From Euglena gracilis (taxonomy: Eukaryota; Euglenida; Euglenophyceae; Euglenales), in NCBI GenBank assembly GCA_039621445.1, contig CP154954.1:48897847-48961846 (forward strand): a stretch of 64,000 nt of DNA, read 5' to 3'. Shown here one piece after another: positions 20,704 to 31,600 of the stretch. Within the stretch, counting starts at the first letter, position 1. Each line of letters starts with the position of its first letter. Made by a program: the position numbers and the translations under genes. Below the pieces are notes generated by a model that searched no databases, was not told the DNA's origin, and worked only from the letters and a program-made list of their open reading frames with translations.

Positions 20704-22430
20704 ATTCTTATTTTTCTTGTGTGGTCCGGTTCTGGGGGGGGTTGGAGGCATATGTTTAGCTGTGAGGTCAATGCAAACAAGGGCAGACCCGAATGGGAGG
20801 GGGCGGGGGTTGCCAGGGCTTCCAACCAAATCATCACGAGGAAGTGCCCCTGGACCTGCTCCCATTTAAGCGTTCTCGTTACTGAGATGGACAGTTTCGC
20901 TTGTTTGACCAGCGATCACTTTTTGACCCAACTGATGGACCTTTGTTGGTTCCATGTGATATGCATTTGTTATGCTGTTGCAATTTGCCTGGCAAAAAAA
21001 CCCAAATTTTATATCCCATCAGCACTGCAGATGTGCTGCTGTTTACGTCACTCCGAGAAAAACAGCCAAACGATAGCCAGAAGTCCAAAAGTCGCCCATG
21101 GGGGGCCCGAAAATGTTTCTTTGTCCGGAATTTTTCTCCACTGCGTGCAGGCTTCTTTTTAAGACCCCCGGGGGGGGGGGGAGGGGGGGTCCCCCCTCCA
21201 CCCACCCAGGGTGGCGCGGGACCCCCCCCTGGGGAGGGGGGAGGCGGGGACCCCCCCCAAAATCGGGCCCGTTAAAGGCAATTTTCAAAAATTTTCGAAG
21301 CGCCGAAAAGGCATACCCGGCGCGGGACCCCCCCCCCCGATCGATTGCTACCCCCCAGGAGAGACTGTTTCCGAAGTTTTGTGTTTGGCCCCAAAAAGGC
21401 CCCATATTTCCTGAGCGGTTGCCTGGCTAAATGCCTGCAAAACCCGTAAACACCGTTTTCCTGATTTGGCCCTTTGAGCCCCTTTTTGCAACAGTGAGAT
21501 GCCATGCTTCTCCTGGGCAGGGTGTTGGTGCCTAATTGGCGAAAAGAAGTGTTACGGGAAACCGTAAAGTCAATGATGATTATGGTTTTCTGTGAACATT
21601 GTTTGAAGTTCGCAAATAAGCCATGTTGACGAGGGGCTGAGGTGCGCTCGTCTTGTGTTCCCCTGATCTGATGGCTGTCAAGCAGCTGGACACCCCCCGG
21701 TGCTCTCCCCTTGCCTGCTGGACTGGTGGCACACTGCACAGGAGAGGTAGAGTGCCAACAGCTGAAGGGGGGATACCGTTGCTGTAAGGGTGCTCTGGAG
21801 GAGTTTATGTCGTTTCCACAACCTGGTTCCTGGGAGCGGAGTAGACAAAGGAGACCAGAATGCCCCCATATTTGTCTGGGTCCAAAGCTGTTTTGAAACG
21901 CACTTTCCGAGTCCACCTAAACTGCCAGATGGGGGTCTCCCAGAGGGACACATTCAGTCAGGAGAGCGGTTTTGGTGAGAGGGCTCCGACTCACCACCCA
22001 CTCTGTGGATCACACTGCTCAGCACCACCATGTCAATCCATTAGATGCAACCTATTTTGGGCTCTGCTGATTAGAACCAAACGTCTGCTGCATTCAGGGC
22101 GTGTGGAGTGGGAGGGGGAAGCTCACCGGATCTCACCCCACCAGCCTGCATGCCTAGTATACCACAGGTTTCCCTTGTTCACGGTTAACCGTAAACAACA
22201 CAAAGAGAGGTTTACGGAAAACCGTGAACAATACTCCGTTGAAGAATGTTTTACGGTAAACCGTAAACAAGTGGATACCGGTGTTTTTTTTGCTTTGTAA
22301 TGGCAAAGATGTTGTCCGCTGTTGCCTGGGGCCTAGAAGTGGAGGGCCAAACCGCAAGCTGGTCCTCACGCCGCCCATTTTGGGCCACTTTTGGGAAAAA
22401 CATTCATTGTCTTTGCATATACCTACAAAC

Positions 22431-22646
22431 TGGGTTAGGGTCAGGGTTGGGGTTAGGGTTTGGGTTAGGGTTCGGATTAGGGTTTGGTATAGGGTCAGGG
22501 TCAGGGTTTCGGGTTAGGGTTGGGGTTAGGGTTCAGGTTACGTTTAAGGTTAGGGTTTGGTTTAGGGTTAGGGTTCAGGTTACGTTCAAGGTTAGGGTTA
22601 GGTTTAGTGTTTCGGGTTAGGGTTGGGGTTAGGCTTCGGGTTAGAC
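22431..22646. repeat. Interstitial telomere-like repeats
   Basis: GGGTTAGGGTT units are mixed with variants GGGTTCGG, GGGTTTGG, GGTCAGG and GGTTACGTT. Shorter AGGGTTAGGGT tracts occur at 30485-30510, 35340-35355, 36005-36020, 36340-36355 and 43205-43225. If the telomere unit of this organism is TTAGGG, this is a degenerate internal copy. Confidence 0.8.
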
Positions 22647-24627
22647 GACCAAGGGCGCCGAAGGCGCCATCCGACAATGGGTGTCTGATTGCGGATGCTC
22701 ACAAAACGGTCCGGCAGCGAAGGGATTTTGTTATTGGGGGCGGGGGGGGGGGGTGCGGGGGGGGGGCGGGGGGGGGGTCACCCAAAGGAACTTAAGGTGA
22801 CTTGGTGAAGCTGCCAAAGGAAGTTATGCTCATTTCATTTTTTCCAGCTTGTGGAGGCAAGTCCCCAGTGTCTCTCCTTCGATCTCTCGTGCCGGGCTGT
22901 GATTGAAGATAGAAGAGCGATGGTTCCTGAAAAACGCCGATTTTTTCCCGTCCGAGGATCATTTGGCAGTGATCAAAAGAAGCTGTCCATGAAATGACCC
23001 CATAACCTGCGAACCGTATTGACCAGGATGCTGCAAAAAAAGGCCTTTTTTTTAGACCTGTTGAAAGGATTAAAAATACCGCTGTTTTTTTTTGGGAGTT
23101 GCCAGTGACAACCCTCGCCGGCGGTTGCTCTGAGTGGTGTTCGCTTTGATGGTTTCCAGTTGTCCTTTTTTTTTGGCAGATTTTTTCTCAAGTTGCAACA
23201 GACAACAGCGGATGAATTTCTGAAAATGTACTCTACGGTTTACAGTTTTCTATTCAGCATAATCCAGCCTCTTTTACAGAGCTCTTCAATTTCATTTCTG
23301 CGAGATCTGTTTCTGAGGGCCGTTCTCTGCACTGTTGAATAGAGCACACAAAAGGGTAAATAAATTTCCCGGATATTTCCTGCAGTTGGGAAGCTTGAAG
23401 GCGAACTGCATTGGATTGCAACGGTGGGGGGGTATGTCGATGTCCGGATGGAGCTGCTGTGGCCCACCAAGTGGGGAGGAATCGGATGAGACCCTGCCTG
23501 TGCAGTGAGCCCTTGAAAGCGCAGTCTGGGGTGTTGGTGAGGGACCTCTCTTGGGTGGCATCGAAAAAAGTCGGGGGAAGGGAGGGAACCTGTCACCCAG
23601 CCCAAGCCCAGCCCAGCTGTGTCGAGGTGACCGCAGCCAGTCTGTAACTGGGCACGTCAGCAGTAGCATGGTTTCTGTGCCCAGAGTTGATTCTGTTCTC
23701 CAAGCCTGTCCTAAGTTTACGGGAAACCGTGAACATCATTTCATTAAGTCGCAGCTGCACCTGGTGAGAGGGGTTACCAACGCCCCACAAGCAACCACAG
23801 CCAGTGTTTGTGGGGAACACCTCCACAGCTTGGCACCAACGCTATACTGACATGAGCAAAGCGTGCCTTGTTCCAGCTCATTTCCCACAGAACATAGGGA
23901 CCATAGCAAGAAGGTATACACTGCCCACACCAAATAATTTCCGAAAGCAAGCTTACGGAAACCCGTGAGCATGTTCAGTTGCTACATCGGACATATGGGT
24001 TAGGGGCTGGGTCAAACGGGCCATAACCACAGCTCTGGGGGGTTGGGGACAAGGTTTGGGTCCCATTCACAAACAAGAGGGGTGCAGCACAAGTCTACGG
24101 GAAACCGTAAACCAGTTCAAGTTCACGGTTCTACATAAACTTGTGTTTTTGCATGTTTATGGAAAACCGTAAGCCACCTTCGCCCCGCAACCTTGTTTTG
24201 GGGTCCCCAAACCTTCACGGGAACCCGTAGAGTATCGGCGGGGTGGAATATTCCCAGAACTATTTTGGAACACCCCAGGACCCACAAATTTCCCGGGATT
24301 TTTATTCGGTGCAAAATCGGAAATATCGGGCCAAATCGGGGCGTTTTTCGGGTGGGCAGACAACGCGGGCTAGGTCAGATTCCCGCGGTGAATTATCACG
24401 GTGAAAAAAATTGGTGTTGGTACATGCCGCCAAAGTACCGATGTTTGTGTAAATTTGTGTAATACATAAATATAGCATACGCATATGTGGTACCCTCAGG
24501 ACCGACCGACGTCGGCTGTCATATGCACCGACTGCATTATTCCAACACAACCCTGCGTGGAAATTACGTTGGTTGCCCTTCAGCTGTTGTTTCTTTGTGA
24601 ATAAAAGCCAAACCAAGGGAACATATA

Positions 24628-24694
<67 letters not shown>

Positions 24695-24851
24695 ATGTGT
24701 GTGTGTGTGTGTGTATTAACGAGGCAGTTTAAGATATCGATCTTTTCATTTTCAAAGGATTTTCAAACCCCCTCCCAAATAATATTTCCCTCCCAAATAA
24801 TGTAACCCCCAAATAATATCCTCCCCGACCTGGGATTTCAGCTGAGCCGCC

Positions 24852-25154
24852 CAGGTGTTTTTTTTTTAGTCGTGGACCCCTGTGGGTGGGAGGGGGGGAT
24901 AGGGTGGGTGGGTCCGACCAAGCCCCCCCCCCCCCCCCCGGGGGGGTCCCCCAGAGGGAGGTGGGATATGCTTTTCGGCGCCAAAGACGCCGAAAATTTT
25001 TGAAAAGGGTGCTATTTTTAGCATTTTTCGCGTTTTTTTGGCTGTTTCGGGGAAAAGTGGGTTGGGTCCCCCAGGACCCCCCCCCCGGGGCGCCCCCCCA
25101 GGGGGTGGGTGGGTGGGGGAGGCCCCTCTCCCCCCAGTCTTAAAAAAACCCCTG
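24852..25154. mobile_element. Introner-like element with CAGGGG/CCCCTG ends, copy 1
   Basis: The left end is CAGGTG plus a T-run and AGTCGTGGACCCC. The right end is AGTCTTAAAAAAACCCCTG. The middle shares with copies 2 and 3 a T-rich block (GAAAATTTTTGAAAAGGGTG, GCTATTTTTAGCATTTTT), then GGGAAAAGTGGGTTGGGTCC and C/G runs. CCGCC or CCGCCC is found on both flanks, but both flanks are GC-rich, so the duplication is weak evidence here. It has no coding capacity. Confidence 0.65.
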
Positions 25155-25177
25155 GCCCCGCCGCCCACGCCCTGTTC

Positions 25178-25570
25178 GCCGCAGATCCCTGCGGGCAACC
25201 TTTTCCCAGGCCCGCTCCCCCCCCATGGTCCCCCAGGCATAGTGCCGCCGGGGTCGCCGTTGCCTGCGGGATGCGCCTGCAGTACCCCTCGGCCCCCTCG
25301 GCCCAGCCCGTCCCCACCCCGCTCTCCAGCTGGCCGACACAGTCGACGTACATGGCTCCCCCTCTGCCCGCCCTGGTGCCCCGCCCGGTGCCGGGGGGGG
25401 GTTGGAGGGGAGGCCACACTACCACGCATGTAAAAAAATCAGGGATGACGTCATGTGAATGATGGGCTTTTGGGGTTAGGGGGTGGAGGGGGGGGGGGGG
25501 GTGGCCGGCGCGAGCGGGGCGGGTAGGGGCGGGGGGGGTGAGCGGGTGGGGGGGGGGGGGGGGGGGGTGT

Positions 25571-25601
<31 letters not shown>

Positions 25602-28600
25602 CGGGAAGGGGGGGGATGGGGAGGGGGGGGGGGCGGGGGCGGTGGGTGGGGGGGGGCGTGTGGAGGGGGGAGGGAGGGGGGGGTGGGGGGGTTTTTATTT
25701 TTTTTTATTTTTTTTTTTTTCTTTTTTTTGGCCCCCGATGGTCGGGTGTCCTTGGATGGTCCCGTGTATTCTTTCCGAGTTTTCCATCCAATTTCGAGTC
25801 GCAATTTTGTCCCCCCCCCCCCTGTCGGGCACCGCGACCCGACCCAGGCCGTTTCCTGGTGCCTGGGCGATCCGCCGGCGGTGTCCTCCCCATCAACCGC
25901 TGGACAGCCATATATGACACCCAGGCTTCCCTGGGTCTCCCATCCAAACAATGTGAGGAATTTAAACAATTGCCAACCCACGCGTGCACCCCTCACGGAT
26001 ACGGCCTGGGTTTGTAGGACGCGTCCAGGACTGGTGCGTCGCTTGCGCAGCGGCAAAGAAGCCACTGCCTGGCCCTGCAGTACACAGAAGCCTGGCCCTG
26101 CAGTACACTACCCCCTCCCTCCCCGGCCTTCAGTCGCCCTACCTGCCCTGGAGGCTGTCCGCAGGTGGACGCTGCGGCGCCTCCCGCCTGCAGGGAGGCA
26201 GTGGCGGACCACGCAGGCCATGGTCAGTTGGCAGACAGGCACACGAAGCCTTGTCACTTCATAATCACACCACAATGCCCCTGCACCACTGCCACATCCC
26301 TTGCAGGGCTTTGTTTAAGCCGGAGGGTATCCGGGGGGGGGGGGCGAATCCGGATCGCATTTATTCACTTTTGTGCATTTTTGCACACTTTTTCAAATTT
26401 TCCAAAACTGCCATTTTTTGCATTTCCCCCCGCATTTTGCATTTTTTCGCGATTTTTTCCAGCATGGGCAAAATAGGCCAAAAATGGGCTGGTCAGCCCA
26501 AATTTGCCTATTCTTTGATAATTGGCATTTCATGTGGTTTTTCAGTTTCTATTTTTTTGGTTCCCGGGTCGGGCTAGTTCCAACCGGGGACCCCCAAGAC
26601 ATAGGGGGAGGGGTCAGCTAGCAACGTTTTCCCAGCCAACCCAAATTCTCCAGCCGCCTGATCCCTTACTCCGTACAAATACGACCTCTGCCGTCCGCTT
26701 GCGATGGCCGGGGACAGCCGCCCGGCCGCAAACCTGTTGCAGACAACCTTCACGACCGTTGGTCCCCAAGTCGACGCGATCACAATGGCCAGCCATTGCT
26801 GGGAGTGGCCCCCCTCTCTCCCTGCCCTGCCCAACCCCGGCTCCTCCCCTCCCCCGGCGGTGTGTGCCATTTGGGCTCCCCAGCCCCTCCCCCAACCTTG
26901 TGGGGTCGGTCGGGGTTGCCTCTGACCGGAGTGCTCCTGCCCTCCCCCCGTAGGCGACCCCTTCCCGGATACGCGGACTGAATGACACGGATCCGGCAGG
27001 ATCTGTGCCACTCGGTCCCCCGGCGATGGCTGCCGCCCCCCCTGACCCCCCTCACGGTGCTGGGGGACCGGCCACCCCCGATTGTCGGCCCGCCCACCCC
27101 CGGCTGGCCCGCCGACCGCTCCCCCTGGGCCCCGCGCCAGGGTTTTTTTTTAAGTCATGGACCCCCCCCCCACCCGAGTGGGTGGGGGTAGGGGTTTTTC
27201 TTTCTTGGTGCCGAAAATTTTGAAAAGGGTGCTTTTTTTTTTAGCATTTTGGCCTTTTTCGGGCAAAAGTGGGCGGTCCCCTCGGGCCCCCCCCCCCTCC
27301 CGTGGGGGGGCCCCCCCCAGGGGGTGGGTGGGGGGGTGCTGCCCTCCTCCCCCCCCTCCCCCCGCCTTGAAAAAAAAAACCCCTGGCCCCCGCTGACGGA
27401 CGGCCCGCGGCAACTCCGCCGGTACTCCGCCCCCCTCCAGGCCGAGGGCCCGCACGCGGCCCCGCTCCGCCCCCGCGTTTTGCCGAGGCGTGGCACGTGG
27501 CTTGTGACATTTTTCGTTTTTTTCCTGTAATGTTGCAAGGGGTTGGGGAGGCACCGACCCCAAGCTCAAGCTAACTCCAGTTCTCGGTCTCCCAGCAGTG
27601 CCTTGCCTCCCCCAAGCCTCAGCGATGACCCCAACGCCCCGCGGGCCGTGCCCACGTCGGTGACGGTGTACGTGCCCCGCCTGAAGGAGACCCTCATCTT
27701 CCACCCGCCCCAGCTGGGCAGCCCCTGGCCGGCCTCGCTGCCTCTCGCCGCGTCCGCCCCGCCGCCCGTCCCCCTCGTCTCGGTGCCCGTCACGCCACAG
27801 CCCCCGCAGGGGTTGCCAACATTTGGGACAGCGCCCCTCTGTCTGCAGAGAATATCATTTGCTGCCCTCATTCCGTTCCGCAATTATGGTGGTCTCATAA
27901 TCGGGCGAAATCCTTGGTTTCGGGCATGTCTGGTGGTTGTTTTCCAGTTCCACACAATGCGCTTCATGGCAGAGGTCTCTAAATTGTTCTCGTCGAGCAG
28001 ATTGAGGCTTTGATGTTGACAAGACATTGCGGCTGTCTTGATTGTTGGGCGGGTCGGTGAGTCCAGCGAAACCCCAGCCCAACATTCAGCCCCCCCCTCC
28101 GGAGTTGCAAACCAGACCGTCATTGGCGTGGGGCACTGAGGCCAACGGACCTACGCAGCGGCCACGACGTTCCCCAGCCCCGTGCCATTGCAATTCCGCT
28201 CCCTGCCGGCTCTTCCAGTCACCCCGCAGACCATCCCCGCCACGCAGCCTTCCCCTCCGGCCAGGCCCTGGCCACAGATAGCGTTTTGTTCTCCCTCAGC
28301 TCCGTGGCCGGTTTTCTGCGTTGTCACAGGCAGGGGCCGGGCCTACCCCCGTTGCCGGGGGACCTCAGCACACCCCCCCCAGAGCGGCCCCTCTCCACGT
28401 CCTCCTTTGCCTCCTCCAACCCCTTGGATGGCACTGCGATCGGTGCCTCTCACCGCCGGTGGGAGCCACCTCCCAAGTTGTGCCAATGACGACGCACACA
28501 GGCCACTGACTGTGGGTTGTGGTTTAGCCAGTGGGAGCACCTATGGGAGCACACTGTGGTTTAGTGCAGTGGTCACAGCCTTTCCAAAGCCTGCGTCGGT

Positions 28601-31600
28601 TTGCTGGTGGTTCGCCGGCGGGAGGCAGCGGGGTCGACGGACACGCCCCCCGGAGAGGCAGAGGTGGACGCGGACGCCACGTCACAGGCCGACAGCGACG
28701 CAGCCCCAAAGCAATCACCGCAGCCCCCCGCCCCTGCCTCCCTGCCGAATGGCCCGCCTGCCGGTCCTCCACAGCCCCTCACAAATGCCACGCCAGCGTC
28801 GGCGGTCCCGAGCTGGCCCATACCTTTGTGCCTGGGAATCGTATGCATGGCTTCCTCTTTCTCTACAGTATTGATGCTGCTCCAGAGTTTGACAAAAGGA
28901 GTTGTACCTAGGGTTGTTCACCCACCCAATCATTTTTTAAAAAATAAAACAGTTGCTGCGGTTTGGGCAGTAACATCCCCCCCCCATGTAGCATTTGGTA
29001 TGGGAAATTTTCCAAAGGTGCCGATCACACCGAAATTTTTGGACAGAATGCTTGTTACCCAGGAAAACACAAGGGAAAGGGGTGCTGTGATATGTGGCTG
29101 TGATATGGTATGAACCCAGCACCCCTCTGTCTTACCACCCCCTCCCAGCTCACAGATGATCCAAATCCCACACCAAGTCTAAACCCATATCCCGCCTCCA
29201 ATCCCGAACCCCAGCCTCTGACAAGGAATGTCCTCATTTCACAACACCCTCCACCCTGCCCCTCTCGCATAACCCCTCCCTGATATAAGCATGGGGCTGC
29301 TACAAGACCCCCCTGAAGCCAAAGGCGGTCAACCCCAAGCACACCACTCATTTTGATGGGCTATCCAAAGGAAGTCAACAAAAATATGCAGGTGGGGTGC
29401 AAATAGAAGCGCACCCCCCCCCCCGCTGAATTGATCCACCTGTGAACAAAGTTCATCCAAAAAGACCCTCAAAAACTGGAAGAATCTTTGAAAATCCCCT
29501 CGGAAGGGGTCACCCACTGGTCCAGGGGGCCAACCTCACCCACACCTGGCACGAACCCATAACCCCCTACTCCCCAATAGAAGCATGGGGGCGCTTATAG
29601 CAGACCGCCAATGCATGGCCTTTTTACTCCTCTGAAGGTCTGTGAAAGAATCTTCCACCTGGCATGAGGAGTTGTTTGCTTTTTTTTTTGAGTTTGTGTT
29701 TGTAGGTTTTCCCCATGCCCCACCCGTATCCTATTTCCCTTTCCTCTCCGCGGGGCTGGCCCAGGCCGGGCCGGAGCTGGCCAACTTCTGGGTGGACGGC
29801 CCCCTCCTCGTGCACCGCTACTTCGAGCAGCTCCGCAGCGAGAACGCCGCGCTGCGCGCCGACGTTGCCCGCCTGACGGGGGACCTCGCCGCGCTGCGGG
29901 CGGAGGTTCAGGCCAGGGCTGGGTCCCACAGGCGGAACGTCTTTCCCCCTCATGGGTGGGGGCAAGTCTTACCCACCTGGCCCTGGCAGCTGGGGTGGGG
30001 CAGGGCTGTACGGAACCCCAAACCCCATGGGTGGTGGGGGGAGGCGACCACCCCCCTCCCCAGGCCTTCAGATACAGCCCTGGAGGGGGAGGGGGGAGAT
30101 TTTTCTGAACCCTGGGGGCAAGGAAGAGGAGGAGGAGGAGGACGAACACCATCCCGAGAGTCTTCCGTGTTCAACATTCGACCATTCAGATTGCCCAGGA
30201 GGCAGATCGGGATCCTGGCCAGCAGTCCCCCAGGCGTTGCACCCCAACCCCCAGGGTTAGGGGTCCACCGCTGGGCATCATTGCAGCAACAGAGGGGCCG
30301 GGGAAGGCAGGGGGGAGGAAATCCCCGCCTCTCCCGTCCTGGGCGGTGTAGTTTTCCGGTTGGTGACCCTGCACGCTGAGAACCCCTTGTGTTTATCAAG
30401 AGGACCCAAAGAACGCTCCCTTCTGGAGATGGCCATGACAAATGTGCATTCTGGCATGCCTTCTGGAGGTTTAACGTTAGGAAGTTAGGGTTGGGAATAT
30501 GGCTAGGGTTAGGATTCAGGCCATTAGGCCTACATTTAAGCTAGAATTTAGCCAACTTAGGCCTAAATTCAAGCCTTTTTTCGGCGTAACCTCCTGACTT
30601 TCTTTCTTCAGAATGAGAACCATAACCTTAAACCTGTATTTAAAAATATCAGGATACGCCAATCAATGCAGAAGATCATCAACTTGTGTTTGAGAAAGTG
30701 GACCTCCTCCCCGGCATTAAACCACTGGGATCCCCCCGGGAGGGGCAGTAGTTTTGAGTTGCCATGTTTTTTTTTCGATCGGTGTTTTCTGGGGCAAAAT
30801 TCATCACTATCTGTGTCCCAAAAACAAACTTGCCAAGCTGCACTGCAGTTGCCCCCACCGCCCAGAAAAAACATTCACAGGTGCATGGGCTCATGATCCA
30901 CTACATCGCCCAGCAATGATACGCCACAGGACCACTCCCATCCCTGCGGGTGACCCTACAGCCTCTCCTGCAGCCCCTCCGGCCAGATGCGCCTACCCTG
31001 GGCCACGCTGCCCCACCACCGGTATTTTTAAATTATTTGTTTAGCTTAGATTAATTTGTATTGGATTATTTAAATTACTATTTATTAAATTATACATACA
31101 AATTATTTGATTGTCAAAAATAGGTCTCTTTGCGAGGATCAGATTCTTATGAAAAAATTTTCTTCTAGTTTCGTTGCTGTGGAAACATCAGCCACCGCAG
31201 AGACATTTCATCTTGAACAAGGGAGCACCATACAACTGCCCCCCCCCCCCTGTGCTCAGAGCGATGATGATGGTTGGGCGGTTGTGTTCATTGCTCCTTG
31301 TATGATCAAAAATGTCAGTAATCAGCAGTTGACCGAATCCCTTTTTGAAGGTGTCATTCAAGCTGCAACACAACCTTTGCATTTCCAAAGTCAGAAAATG
31401 GATTGCGCCACTAGCACGGTGAGCTTTTAGGCGAAACCCGGGTGCAGCCGGCAGGGCAGCTGGACCGCCCTGAGCATCTTAAAATGATCGAAATCCCTGT
31501 CCACACACCTGGAGATATATAGCATCAGGGGGTAGGTGGCTCAGGGGCCATCTTTCCTCCTCCATGTGCTTTTCCTCAAAATCCATTCCAATGCGAATTA

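Larger units (their letters stand above)
19740..24840. other. Gene-free, repeat-rich spacer
   Basis: Between the poly(A) polymerase tail and the next exons I can support no protein or RNA gene. The stretch holds the GC-only and ATT repeats, poly-G/C patches (21165-21345, 22735-22785), telomere-like repeats (22431-22646), and the palindrome family GTTTACGG..CCGTAAAC. The TA/TG microsatellite at 24625-24715 closes it. Confidence 0.6.

Noticed and set aside
25451-26065. Pro-rich frame on the - strand and Gly-rich frame on the + strand
   Set aside because: They are consequences of the poly-G tract.
31107-31430. 107-codon ATG frame on the + strand
   Set aside because: It has AT-rich codons unlike the exons of this genome, no recognised motif and no splice context.
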